Notes: generated by a model not told the origin, from the letters alone. DNA of 46,342 bases from Acidobacteriaceae bacterium (GCA_003134815.1 PLCO01000049.1:46824-93165); one strand, 5' to 3'. Counted from the first letter of the stretch, positions 16,667 to 25,377 are shown. A program made the numbers and translations.

Positions 16667-17433
16667 AAGACTCGTGCCTCCGTCTTCAGCTTCTCAACCA
16701 AAGCCGCAGCGGCCTCTTTGGCGGAACCGGGCAACATCTGCGTGGACTTCTGCTTTTTTGGCGCGGCGATCTGTTCGAGCACGACTGTCGGTGCACTATC
16801 CGCGCCGAGCTCTGCTGCGGTCACAGTCCGCAGCTCTTTCGTTTTTGCGCGCTTGATGCCCATGAGCGTTGCGTAGCGCAGCTTGTTGCCCCCGGACTGC
16901 ATGGTCAACACCGCGGGCGTAGGCAATTCAATCGACTGAAACCATCCCTCCTCAAGCTCGCGCTTCACCCTGAGTCCGGCATCGGTTTTCTCCACGCGCA
17001 GGATCATAGTGGCGTGCGGCAACCCGAGCAACTCTGCGACGATTACGCCGGTCTGTCCCAATCCCACATCTTCCGACTGCAGGCCGGTCAAAACAAGATC
17101 CGGATTTTCCTGTTTGATCACCGCAGCCAGCAGGCGCGCCACGCCAAGCGCATCGCGTCCGTTCAGGTCATCGCAAAGAATGTGGATCGCGCGGTCGGCA
17201 CCCTTCGCCAGCGCCTCGCGAATCGTCGAACCTACGCGCTCCGGCCCCGCGCTGACCACAATTACTTCACTGCCGGCCTGCTCTTTGAGCAGCAGCGCTT
17301 CTTCCAACGCATAAGCGTCCGGTTCGTTCATCGCCCACTGGAGCTCACGCTCTTCGATCCAATTGGCGCTCGGGGCGATACGAACAGGCGCGTCGCGCTC
17401 GGGAACCTGCTTGATGGCTACAGCAATCTTCAT
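16663..17433 (-). CDS. etfB: Electron transfer flavoprotein beta subunit
   Basis: EtfB (256 residues) is the partner subunit that binds AMP or a second nucleotide. It starts MKIAVAIKQVPERDAPVRI at 17433 with GGGAG nine bases before; the frame upstream is not family-like. Diagnostic parts are MNEPDAYALEEALLLKE, the nucleotide-binding stretch VLTGLQSEDVGLGQTG, and the signature region with LPTPAVLTMQSGGNKLRYATLMGIKRAK. The tail (LPGSAKEAAAALVEKLKTEARVL) is normal. It follows the Fe-S oxidoreductase by 28 bases and overlaps etfA by four. Confidence 0.96.
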   Translation of the reverse strand: MKIAVAIKQVPERDAPVRIAPSANWIEERELQWAMNEPDAYALEEALLLKEQAGSEVIVVSAGPERVGSTIREALAKGADRAIHILCDDLNGRDALGVARLLAAVIKQENPDLVLTGLQSEDVGLGQTGVIVAELLGLPHATMILRVEKTDAGLRVKRELEEGWFQSIELPTPAVLTMQSGGNKLRYATLMGIKRAKTKELRTVTAAELGADSAPTVVLEQIAAPKKQKSTQMLPGSAKEAAAALVEKLKTEARVL

Positions 17434-17461
17434 CTTCGAGCTCTCCCGCTCAACTTTGCAT

Positions 17462-19345
17462 CTACTCCGGTAATCCCCGCGCAGCCAACTGCGCAATGTC
17501 CATCAGCTCCGGCGCGCCTTCGCCCTTTGCCGCGAACGCATCGGCGAACGCATCCCGGAACATCGTATTGCAGAAGGGGCATGCCGTGCCCACAACGCTG
17601 GCGCCGGTTGCCGCCAGTTCTTCGGCGCGCACATGACTCACGCGCTCGCCCTTCTCTTCGCCCAGGAATACCAAGCCGCCGCCGGCGCCGCAGCAAAAGC
17701 TGCGCTCATGCGAGCGCGGAGCCTCGACGACATCTCCGGCCAATGCAGCGACTTTTCGCGGCTCCTCGTAAACTCCGCGATAGCGCCCCAGATAACACGG
17801 ATCATGGAAGACAATCTTTTCCCGGTCTCGGACCGGCGGAAGTTGCGACGCATACCGAGCTAAGAACTCGCTGTGATGCTCAACTTCAGGCGGCGTTCCG
17901 TACGCTTTCCAATCCTCCTGAATGGTACGCACGCAGTGCGGGCAAATCGAGATTATTTTCTTAGTTTCGGATTGGGCCAGTGCCTCAAGGTTGGCTTCGG
18001 CCAGTTGCTGAAAGAGCAGATCGTTGCCGAGCCGCCGTACCGGGTCGCCCGTGCAGCGTTCCTTGCGCATCACGCCGAAGCTCGCGCCGAGAAACCGCAT
18101 CACGCGCACCAGCGCTACTACAATCTCGCGTCCGCGCGGGTCGTACGCGCCCATGCAGCCGAGCCACAGGCAATACTCCTGCGTTCCGTCGAAGAGGGGC
18201 AGCGCATTCTTTTCGATAAACTTGTCGCGCTCCGCAGCGCTCATGCCCAGCGCATTGCTGCCGCGCTCCAATGCGAGAAAGAGCTTTGCCCCTTGGTCGT
18301 CTTGCCACGCGCCCGTGTTCACCGCACCGCGCCGCAGTCCGACGATGATTGGCACGTGCTCGATTCCAACCGGACACTGGAACTCGCACGCCCCGCACGT
18401 GGTGCATTCAAATGCCGCTTCCTGCGAGTTGTACTTGCTCAGTAGCGGCTCTTCCGAATGCGGCCCATATTCGTTGAGGTAACCTCGCAGCCCCAACACA
18501 ATTTCCTTCGGGTTAAGCAGTTTGCCCGTGTTGTTGGCCGGGCAATCCTCCATGCAGCGCCCGCACTCCACGCAGGAGTAGGTCTGCAGGCTGATCAACT
18601 GCGTCAGATCCTTGCCCGTCACCAGACCGAAGTCTTCGTCGCCAACGAGCGGAGGAATCTCGGCAAATCCACCTCGCGAAAGAAAAATCGTAAACGGGCT
18701 CAGAATCAGATGCAGGTGCTTCGTGTGGGGAATTAGCGGCAAAAAGGCGAGCAGAGTAATTGTGTGCGCCCACCAGAGCAAGCGCGCGGCAGTGCTCGCT
18801 CCGGGCACAAAGAATGCAGCAAGATACGTAACCATCAGCGCGAAGATCAGCAGCGCGATCAGTCCGGACTCCCACGAAACAGCGCCCAGCCATTTGGGTC
18901 GTGCTACGAATCGCCGTAGAAATAGGCCGAAGATAGCCACAGCGCAAGCCGCAGCGAACAGGGCAGCGACGTAGAAGAACACTCGGCCAAAGCGCCCGGC
19001 CGGATCGAGAAAGCCAAGCCCGAAGATTGTCGCGCAGTGATTCAACGTGACCAGCGCGAAGGCGCAGAACGCCCAGAAGACCAGCGCATGCGCAACACCA
19101 ACCAGCGGCCGCTCGCGAATCACTTTCGCCTGGCACATCACTTCCCACACGAAATCGCGCACTCGCCGGCCGATGGGGAAGAGTTGAAAGCCGGGGTCTT
19201 TCTTCGATTGCAGAATCTTGCTGAAAATCGGCCCGAATCGCCGCCAGAACGCCCAAATCGACGCGGCGGCAAGCGCAGCGAACAGCCCACTCTCGAACGT
19301 AGAAAAGTGCTGGGGTTCGGCCAAATTTGGGAGAAGAATTATCAT
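17462..19345 (-). CDS. Membrane Fe-S/heme oxidoreductase, ETF:(methyl)menaquinone oxidoreductase type
   Basis: A 627-residue fusion of three modules. The N-terminal third has five membrane helices like nitrate-reductase gamma/cytochrome b subunits, with candidate heme His residues (GVAHALVFWAF, LVTLNHCATIFG, LLWWAHTITLLAFLPLIPHTKHLHL). The middle has two [4Fe-4S] motifs (CVECGRCMEDCP and CTTCGACEFQCP). The C-terminal half has two CCG-type modules as in HdrD/GlpC (LGCMGAYDP with RCTGDP and CPHC; FHDPCYLGRYRGVYEEPR with FCCGAGGG and CPFC). This architecture next to etfAB is that of the EMO enzymes that pass electrons from reduced ETF to menaquinone. The role in fatty-acid oxidation is inferred from the family and context. 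An ACTATA box (TATAGT on the minus strand, 19361-19366) may be its -10. Confidence 0.9.
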   Translation of the reverse strand: MIILLPNLAEPQHFSTFESGLFAALAAASIWAFWRRFGPIFSKILQSKKDPGFQLFPIGRRVRDFVWEVMCQAKVIRERPLVGVAHALVFWAFCAFALVTLNHCATIFGLGFLDPAGRFGRVFFYVAALFAAACAVAIFGLFLRRFVARPKWLGAVSWESGLIALLIFALMVTYLAAFFVPGASTAARLLWWAHTITLLAFLPLIPHTKHLHLILSPFTIFLSRGGFAEIPPLVGDEDFGLVTGKDLTQLISLQTYSCVECGRCMEDCPANNTGKLLNPKEIVLGLRGYLNEYGPHSEEPLLSKYNSQEAAFECTTCGACEFQCPVGIEHVPIIVGLRRGAVNTGAWQDDQGAKLFLALERGSNALGMSAAERDKFIEKNALPLFDGTQEYCLWLGCMGAYDPRGREIVVALVRVMRFLGASFGVMRKERCTGDPVRRLGNDLLFQQLAEANLEALAQSETKKIISICPHCVRTIQEDWKAYGTPPEVEHHSEFLARYASQLPPVRDREKIVFHDPCYLGRYRGVYEEPRKVAALAGDVVEAPRSHERSFCCGAGGGLVFLGEEKGERVSHVRAEELAATGASVVGTACPFCNTMFRDAFADAFAAKGEGAPELMDIAQLAARGLPE

Positions 19346-19524
19346 CGTAATGTTTTGTAGACTATATCGAGCGAATCACCCCTGGCGTATCGAAGAAGCC
19401 GGCCAATTCCGCTCGTGCCGGCGAATCCGGGAACCAATCGCGGAAGTCATCGGTTTGCAATAGTATCGTAGCGTGCGTGGGCCGCTGATTGGGCTGCACG
19501 CCAATCTTTCTTTGGGACGCGATC

Positions 19525-20481
19525 TTGGCCAAATATCTTGTTACCGGCGCTGCCGGATTCATCGGCCGCTCGATTGCCGCGGCTCTGCTGTCGCGCGGCG
19601 ATTTGGCGCGCGGCGATTCGGTCCGCGGAGTCGACAGCCTGATCACCGGCAAGCGCGCGAACCTCGCCGGCGTTGAAGCAATGGAGTTCATCGAGGGCGA
19701 CCTGGCAGATCCGGCAGTCTGCGCGAAAGCCTGCGCGGGCGTTGAAGTCGTATTTCACGAGGCGGCGCTGGCGAGCGTACCTCGCTCCGTAGCCGATCCC
19801 GTTGCTACTAACCGCAACTGCGTCGAGGCCACGCTCAACTTGCTTGTGGCTGCTCGCGTTGCCGGCGTGCGCAGGGTCATCTATGCGGGTTCTTCGTCGG
19901 TCTACGGAGATACTCCCACGCTGCCCAAGCACGAGGCGATGCTGCCGAACCTCATCAGCCCGTATGCGGCGGCCAAACTGGCGGGCGAGCATTATATGAG
20001 CGCCTTCACGCGCGTCTACGGGCTAGAAACCGTCACGCTGCGTTACTTCAACGTCTTTGGTCCCTTTCAGGACCCGGCTTCACAATACTCCGGCGTCCTG
20101 GCCATTTTTTGCCGCAAATTGCTCGCCGGAGAGCAGCCCACCATCTACGGCGATGGGGAGCAGAGCCGCGATTTCACGTTTATTGAGAATGTCATAAAAG
20201 CCAATCTGCTTGCCGCCGACGCGCCGGCTGAAAAAGTCTCTGGGAAAACGATGAACCTGGCCACAGGTGCAGCCGTTACCCTCAATCAGGCATTCGAGAT
20301 TCTTTGTGGCCTCACGGGCTACAAAGGCAAGCCTGCCTACGCGGAGCCGCGTTCGGGCGACATCCGCCACTCGCTGGCAGACATTGGCCGGGCGAGGGAT
20401 CTGCTGGGTTACACCCCCCAGGTCGATTTCCGCGAAGGGATCAGGCGCACAGTCGAGTGGTACAGGACCACGCGCGAATAA
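19525..20481 (+). CDS. NAD-dependent sugar-nucleotide epimerase/dehydratase (UDP-GlcNAc/glucose 4-epimerase-like)
   Basis: A 318-residue extended short-chain dehydrogenase that modifies a sugar nucleotide. The NAD(P) motif is LVTGAAGFIGRSIA at the N-terminus; the catalytic triad is in AGSSSVYGD (Ser) and YAAAKLAGEHY (YxxxK). RYFNVFGPFQDP and TIYGDGEQSRDFTFIENV are typical of the WbpP/GalE-like group. A 4-epimerase acting on UDP-GlcNAc or a UDP-uronic acid is the best guess. The start is uncertain: TTG at 19525 opens directly into the Rossmann fold and has GGGA upstream; another in-frame TTG is at 19489. It is the first gene of the exopolysaccharide locus and is divergent from the EMO operon. 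Confidence 0.9.
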   Translation: MAKYLVTGAAGFIGRSIAAALLSRGDLARGDSVRGVDSLITGKRANLAGVEAMEFIEGDLADPAVCAKACAGVEVVFHEAALASVPRSVADPVATNRNCVEATLNLLVAARVAGVRRVIYAGSSSVYGDTPTLPKHEAMLPNLISPYAAAKLAGEHYMSAFTRVYGLETVTLRYFNVFGPFQDPASQYSGVLAIFCRKLLAGEQPTIYGDGEQSRDFTFIENVIKANLLAADAPAEKVSGKTMNLATGAAVTLNQAFEILCGLTGYKGKPAYAEPRSGDIRHSLADIGRARDLLGYTPQVDFREGIRRTVEWYRTTRE

Positions 20482-20872
20482 TTTCAACTCGCCATTCTGC
20501 CCCTTAACCTGCCGCTTCGTTCGCCGAGCGTCCCCTTATTTTTGCCCCCGCCCTCTGGCAATTTCGCTCAGATTCCCCTTGCTCACTCAGTGACGACAGT
20601 CACTCTTGTGTGACCTACACCTATTGACGAATCGTGTTTGATGGGCGACACTGTCTTGGAATTTCCCCAGAATAGATATTCGTTCCGAACGCCAGGGCCA
20701 TCCCTTCTAGCTCCCATTGGCGTGGAGCAAAGAGAGACTCATGACGAGCGAGTTTTCGCTGCGGTCCGCGGCGCAGGGATTTATGTTCCTTGCAACGAAT
20801 TGACCCGGCATTGAATGGACTCGCCGTTCCCAGGACTCGTTTCTGCGCAGTCTTTGCGATTGAGGTCTCCTT
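20482..20872. other. Intergenic region ahead of the exopolysaccharide export gene
   Basis: These 391 bases hold no supported gene. A perfect palindrome, AGTGACgacaGTCACT, lies at 20589-20604, followed 20 bases later by TTGACG (20624-20629) with a weak GACACT 17 bases on (20647-20652). This could be an operator next to a promoter for the polysaccharide genes. A 20-codon frame with a weak GAGAG site is at 20741-20803. Confidence 0.35.
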
Positions 20873-23425
20873 TTGTTACCGAATACTCTATCGATCCACG
20901 AAGTTTCCTTGAATGGCCCTGCGAGCCCAACTCCGGCGAGCCCAGCTCCGGTTAGCGTGGTTCGGCCGGCGTCCACCTCGTTGCGCGAACTTTGGCGTGT
21001 GATGTGGCGGCGTCGTCGCTTCATTGCCGGCCTGGTAGGGGCACTGCTTGTCGCGTGCGTTCTCTATTGCCTTATCGCGCCCAATCAGTACGAAGCAACC
21101 GGCCGGGTCGAGCTTCGCGCCGCGCCGGTTTCCTCACTCAACCTGGATGGCGCTGAAGCGCAGGTCCCCACGTCGATTCTCTCCGCGCCCATCGCTCTCG
21201 AAACGCTTGCCAGCGTCCTGCGCAGCGACCGCCTGGCGTGGCGCGTGATCCTCGGCCTCAAGCTCTACGATGCCTCCGGCTTCAGAAGCAATTTTGCAAG
21301 CCGCTTTCCGGATTTCAAGCCCGACCGGCCAACGCCCGAGGCTCAAGCCTGGCTTCTCGACCGCTTCTCGCGACACTTGCGCGTGCAATCCATGGCGCGC
21401 ACCATGCTGGTGGAGATTCGCTTCCGCTCGCACGACGCGGCGCTGTCGGCAGCCGTCGTCAACGCGCTCATCGCCGCCTATGGCGAGCAGGAAACCGAGT
21501 CGCAGATTCAGGCGACTGCGCAGGCGTCCGGCTGGCTCACAGCGCAGCTTTCTGATTTGAAGGTTCGCGTGGATCGCGACCAGAAGCGCCTGGCGGCCTT
21601 TGAGGATCAGCACGGCATTGTCAGCACGCCGGACATTTTGGCCAACGGCCAGCCGGGCGAAACGGAACACAGCTCCGCGCTGCTGGAGATCGACGAGCTC
21701 GGCCGCCAGCTTGTTGCCGCCACAACGGACCGCATTCTAGCCGAGGCCGAATTTCGCGCCGCTTCGCAGGGCGATCCGGAAGCGGTTATTGCCTCCGATC
21801 CGCATCTGCAGGCCGACAACGCCAACTTTGCTACAGCGTTGCTCGAGCAGATTCACGCCCGCCGCAGCGATCTGGAACAGGAGCAGGCCCAGCTCAGCGC
21901 GGAACACGGGTTAGGTTTTCCGCGCGTCGTCGAAATCAACCGCCAGTTGCAGGATCTCGACCGCCAGAAGCAGGCCGAAGACGCAAAACTCCTCGAACGA
22001 TTCCGCTCGAACCTGCAGACCGCTCTCGATCGCGAACAATTGGTGCGCAGCAGCCTTCAACAGGCCACCGCTGAAGGCATGAAGGTGAATGAGGCTGCCA
22101 CCGAATACGCCGTCATGCGCCAGGAAGCGAATGCCAGCCACGACTTGTACCTGCGCGTCGAGGACAAGGCTGAGGAAGCTGGTCTCGCCGCAGGCGTTCG
22201 CTCGTCCAATATCTCCGTCGTCGATTACGCGCGCCAGCCGGTGAAACCCGTTGCTCCCGATCTTCCGCTCTATCTGGCCATCACGTTTTTTGTGGCGCTC
22301 TGGATCGCTGTTGGCACCGCTCTGGTGCGCGAGTCGCTCGGTTCGCACGCGGGTCCCGCGCTGCTTGCAATCATCGCGCTGCTCTCCGCCGGCGCACACC
22401 TTCGCGCGCAAGCGCCCACGCCAAACACCTCCGGCTTGCCTTCCGGCGTCGCCAGCTTTCCGCAGTCGCAGGAGACCCGAAGCGTGCCCAATCCGAATAA
22501 CGCTCCACCGATTTGGAATGATGCGAGCGGCAGTGCTCCGGCGGCTGGCGTCCCTGCTCAATCAGGCGCGCAGCTTTCAGCGCCGATGCCCGCGCCCATC
22601 GGCCCCGGCGATTTTCTGGAGATCGCCGAGTACCACACGCCGGAGTTTCGCTCTACGGTTCGCGTCTCAGCGGAGGGCACGGTAACGCTGCCATTGGTGG
22701 GCGACCTCAAGCTTGCTGGAATGGACGACGAGGCCGCCGCGCGCGCCATTGAGGCTGCGTTGGTGGCCAAAGGCATGCTCCTCCATCCTCTCGTTTCTGT
22801 GCTGGTGACCTCGTACGCTGGCCAGGACGTGAGCGTGCTCGGCGAAGTCACGCATCCCGGCGTCTATCCATACACCGTCCACCATCGCCTGCTCGACTTG
22901 CTCTCCGCCGCCTCCGGCCTTTCAGCAAACGCAGGCCGTCTGGTCAACGTGTTTCATCAGGGCGATCCCAAGACTCCGCATGCAGTAGTGCTCGACCCCA
23001 GCGGGACGGACACATCTTCCGACCACAATCCCGAGCTCAGCCCCGGCGACACTGTCCAGGTGAGCCGCGCAGGCCTCGTTTACGTAGTGGGCGACGTGAT
23101 TCGGCCCGGTGGATTTGCGGTCGATCCGGTGCAGGGCTTGACAGTGGTGCAGGCACTCTCGCTGGCCTGGGGGCCGTCGCAAAACGCCGCCGTCGGCAAA
23201 GTCCTGCTCATTCGCGAGCAGAAAGGCGGCCGCACCATGATCGCTCTCAACGTCCGCCGCATGCTTCACGGCCAGGATCCCGACCAGCCCGTGCAGGATC
23301 GCGACATTCTTTACGTTCCCGATTCCGTAGCCAAAAACCTGCTCAACCGAACCATGGAGTCCGCCATCCAGTCCGCCATTGGCGTCACCATCTACTCTGC
23401 GCTGGTTTATTCGCAACGGTATTAA
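20873..23425 (+). CDS. Fused polysaccharide co-polymerase (Wzz-type) and export protein (Wza-type)
   Basis: 850 residues joining two proteins that are normally separate. Residues 1-485 are a Wzz/GNVR-type chain-length protein: basic MWRRRRF, helix 51-69, a long coiled coil, then QPVKPVAPDLPL and helix about 464-485. A third hydrophobic segment (about 493-514, AGPALLAIIALLSAGAHLRAQA) looks like a signal peptide ending in AQA. Residues 573-850 are an OPX domain: GPGDFLEIAEYHTPEF, VTLPLVGDLKLAG, two SLBB units (VLGEVTHPGVYPY and YVVGDVIRPGGFAV) and a C-terminal amphipathic stretch. There is no lipobox Cys and no BY-kinase Walker motif. The start is TTG at 20873 with GAGG about nine bases before. 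The wzy-like gene follows after three bases. It should control chain length and export of the polysaccharide. Confidence 0.88.
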   Translation: MLPNTLSIHEVSLNGPASPTPASPAPVSVVRPASTSLRELWRVMWRRRRFIAGLVGALLVACVLYCLIAPNQYEATGRVELRAAPVSSLNLDGAEAQVPTSILSAPIALETLASVLRSDRLAWRVILGLKLYDASGFRSNFASRFPDFKPDRPTPEAQAWLLDRFSRHLRVQSMARTMLVEIRFRSHDAALSAAVVNALIAAYGEQETESQIQATAQASGWLTAQLSDLKVRVDRDQKRLAAFEDQHGIVSTPDILANGQPGETEHSSALLEIDELGRQLVAATTDRILAEAEFRAASQGDPEAVIASDPHLQADNANFATALLEQIHARRSDLEQEQAQLSAEHGLGFPRVVEINRQLQDLDRQKQAEDAKLLERFRSNLQTALDREQLVRSSLQQATAEGMKVNEAATEYAVMRQEANASHDLYLRVEDKAEEAGLAAGVRSSNISVVDYARQPVKPVAPDLPLYLAITFFVALWIAVGTALVRESLGSHAGPALLAIIALLSAGAHLRAQAPTPNTSGLPSGVASFPQSQETRSVPNPNNAPPIWNDASGSAPAAGVPAQSGAQLSAPMPAPIGPGDFLEIAEYHTPEFRSTVRVSAEGTVTLPLVGDLKLAGMDDEAAARAIEAALVAKGMLLHPLVSVLVTSYAGQDVSVLGEVTHPGVYPYTVHHRLLDLLSAASGLSANAGRLVNVFHQGDPKTPHAVVLDPSGTDTSSDHNPELSPGDTVQVSRAGLVYVVGDVIRPGGFAVDPVQGLTVVQALSLAWGPSQNAAVGKVLLIREQKGGRTMIALNVRRMLHGQDPDQPVQDRDILYVPDSVAKNLLNRTMESAIQSAIGVTIYSALVYSQRY

Positions 23426-23428
23426 GCG

Positions 23429-24667
23429 ATGAGAAAAGCCGCATCGATTCTGCTCCTCCTCTTCGCCTTCACGATTCCGTGGGAATACTCCCTCGATCTT
23501 GGCGGCGTGCTGGGCAATGCGGCCCGTATCGCGGGCCTGCTGGCTCTTGTTGCCGCTGTCCCGGCGGTCTTGCAAGCCGGCCGAATGCGCACACCCGGCG
23601 CGTTCTGGTGGTTCACTCTTGCGCTCTTTCTCTGGTTCTGCTGCACCTATTTCTGGACCATCGATCCCGTTACGACCCTGGCGAGAATTCGCGGCTACTT
23701 CCAGGAAATGATGATCGTCTGGCTGGTCTGGGAATTCGTCGACACTCCCACCGATCTCCGCGCTCTGTTGCGCGCCACCGTCGCTGGCTCGTGGGTGCTC
23801 GCGCTTCTCACGCTCGCTGCCTTCAGCTCGCCTCAAGCCATCGCCGAGGGCCAGATACGCTTCGCCGCATACGGCCAGGACCCCAATGAGGTCGCACGCT
23901 TTTTAGATCTCGGTTTTCCGCTGGCCGCGCTCCTGGTCAACTGCGAACGGCGCTGGCCACCGCGACTTCTGGCTTTGGGCTTTTTCCCACTGGGGCTGGT
24001 CGCAGTGTTGCTCACCGCATCAAGGGAAGGCTTCCTCGCAGCGATCATTGGAATTGCCGGCTCCGTCGTTCTCCTCACGCAGGGCCGCGCTCGCCGCGTA
24101 GTTGCCGCAGTTTTCGTCCTGCCGCCGTTTCTCGGCGCTCTCTGGTTTGTTGTTCCCGCTGCGACGCTGGCGCGACTCGCCACCATCCCCGCGCAGCTCC
24201 AATCCGGCGACCTGAACGAGCGATTCAACATCTGGTCCGCTGGCTGGCGCGCCTTTACGCACGCACCGCTTCTCGGTACAGGTGCGGGCTCCTTTGTCGC
24301 CGCTGCCCGGCTTTCTCCCATTGACACGGCGCACAACACGGTTCTTTCCATCGTTGTATGCGGGGGCCTCTGCGCATTGTTGCTGGCCGGCATTCTGTTC
24401 ATGCTTGCGGTGCTTTACGTGTTCCGATGCCACGGTCCACTTCGCATCGCACTGATCACATCATTGAGTGTGTGGGCACTGACCTCGCTTGCCGCCACCG
24501 TGGAGGAGAACCGCACCACTTGGCTGCTGCTGGCCATGATTGCAGTTGCCGGCCGTCTTGCTGCGGACGATCCAGTCGGGCTCGATGGCTGCTTCGCGTC
24601 GCGGCCGCTGCTTCCGGCGACTGCCCAATGGCTTGTATCCAATCCATCAACTCCTTTAATCTTGTGA
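23429..24667 (+). CDS. O-antigen polymerase/ligase-like membrane protein (Wzy_C family)
   Basis: A 412-residue protein with about eleven membrane helices, which polymerises or ligates polysaccharide repeat units on the periplasmic face. The family core is visible: AYGQDPNEVARFLDLGFPLA, LLTASREGFLAAIIGIAG (the conserved SRxG) and, after the large loop, PLLGTGAGSFVAA with the catalytic-type His in DTAHNTVLSIVVCGG. The first helix begins at the N-terminus. It starts three bases after the co-polymerase/exporter stop, with the ribosome-binding region inside that gene. A Wzy-type polymerase is the better call because of the partner upstream, though WaaL-type ligases have the same domain. Confidence 0.88.
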   Translation: MRKAASILLLLFAFTIPWEYSLDLGGVLGNAARIAGLLALVAAVPAVLQAGRMRTPGAFWWFTLALFLWFCCTYFWTIDPVTTLARIRGYFQEMMIVWLVWEFVDTPTDLRALLRATVAGSWVLALLTLAAFSSPQAIAEGQIRFAAYGQDPNEVARFLDLGFPLAALLVNCERRWPPRLLALGFFPLGLVAVLLTASREGFLAAIIGIAGSVVLLTQGRARRVVAAVFVLPPFLGALWFVVPAATLARLATIPAQLQSGDLNERFNIWSAGWRAFTHAPLLGTGAGSFVAAARLSPIDTAHNTVLSIVVCGGLCALLLAGILFMLAVLYVFRCHGPLRIALITSLSVWALTSLAATVEENRTTWLLLAMIAVAGRLAADDPVGLDGCFASRPLLPATAQWLVSNPSTPLIL

Positions 24668-24690
24668 GGTGTAACACGCCATGTTACAAT
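24662..24690 (+). promoter_or_regulatory. Promoter and operator of the higBA module
   Basis: TTGTGA (24662-24667) and TACAAT (24685-24690) are 17 bases apart, a good sigma-70-type promoter; the -35 overlaps the stop codon of the polymerase gene. A perfect inverted repeat TGTAACAcgccaTGTTACA (24670-24688) covers the spacer and the -10 and is a likely HigA binding site. Transcription would start at or within a base of the GTG start of higB (24698), so the mRNA would be nearly leaderless. Confidence 0.65.
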
Positions 24691-24697
24691 ACGAAAA

Positions 24698-24976
24698 GTG
24701 ATCAGGACGTTCCGGCATCGCGGGCTTGAAAAATTTTTCAAGACAGGCTCGAAAACGGGAATCCAGCCGGCACATGAGGCGCGGCTCCGCATCCAGCTAA
24801 CAGCCTTGAACCTGGCCTCGACGCCGCTCGACATGAACCGGCCGGGCTGGGATTGGCACCCGCTGAAAGGCGACCTCAAAGGGCACTGGGCGGTGACCGT
24901 CAACAGAAACTGGCGGCTCACGTTTCGCTTTGAAGGCGAGGATGCGAATCTCGTGGATTACCGCGACTATCACTAG
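24698..24976 (+). CDS. higB: HigB-type toxin of a type II toxin-antitoxin system
   Basis: A 92-residue RelE-superfamily protein of the HigB/plasmid-killer type, a ribosome-dependent mRNA nuclease when free. It starts VIRTFRHRGLEKFFKTGS, the standard HigB start, and has the conserved core ALNLASTPLDMNRPGWDWHPL, GHWAVTVNRNWRLTFRFE and the ending DANLVDYRDYH with the catalytic-type basic and aromatic residues. Start is GTG at 24698. The antitoxin gene follows after 11 bases, in the toxin-first order typical of higBA. It interrupts the exopolysaccharide gene series between polymerase and flippase, which suggests insertion. Confidence 0.95.
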   Translation: MIRTFRHRGLEKFFKTGSKTGIQPAHEARLRIQLTALNLASTPLDMNRPGWDWHPLKGDLKGHWAVTVNRNWRLTFRFEGEDANLVDYRDYH

Positions 24977-24987
24977 GAGGAAGGAGT

Positions 24988-25263
24988 ATGGCGATGATGC
25001 ACAACCCGGCAAGTCCGGGGGAATTGCTGAAGGAATTCCTCGGAAAGACGACGGTGACCGAGCTTGCCCGCCGAATTGGTGTGGCGCGCGCCACGGTCTC
25101 TCGAATCCTCAACGGGCGCACCACCGTCACAGTCGATTTGAGCATCCGCCTCGGTCAGGCGCTTGGACTTTCCCCTGAATTCTTCTCCAAAGCTCAACTC
25201 CAATACGATCTCTGGGTCGAATTGCAGAAGAAGCGGCCGAAGATCAGACGGCTGGCAGCATGA
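24988..25263 (+). CDS. higA: HigA-type antitoxin, XRE-family regulator
   Basis: A 91-residue helix-turn-helix antitoxin that binds HigB and represses the operon. The start MAMMHNPASPGELLKEFLG has the family's HPASPG-like motif; the HTH is VTELARRIGVARATVSRILNGRTTV (about residues 23-47), followed by DLSIRLGQALGLSPEFF. A strong AGGAGGAAGGAG precedes the ATG, so the antitoxin should be translated more than the toxin, which has none. The likely target is the inverted repeat at 24670-24688. Confidence 0.96.
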   Translation: MAMMHNPASPGELLKEFLGKTTVTELARRIGVARATVSRILNGRTTVTVDLSIRLGQALGLSPEFFSKAQLQYDLWVELQKKRPKIRRLAA

Positions 25264-25377
25264 ACGGCGTCCGGGTCGATTTAGACGGAAGTGGAACCGT
25301 CGTGTCAGACCCGGTTGTCGTAGGAATGTACACGGACTGTCTTTAATTTCTCCTTGATCTGGCGTTCGAGCAAATCT

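Noticed and set aside
17985..18060. RCTGDP in the first CCG module of the Fe-S oxidoreductase as a lost Cys
   Set aside because: CTGDP is the usual form in this group of ETF-linked oxidoreductases, so it is not a defect.
20741..20803. 20-codon frame (MTSEFSLRSAAQGFMFLATN) as a leader peptide
   Set aside because: Weak ribosome-binding site and no attenuator structure; kept only as a remark in the intergenic entry.
22922..23836. 304-codon open frame antisense to the exporter and polymerase genes
   Set aside because: No family-like sequence; it is a typical GC-rich shadow of real genes on the plus strand.
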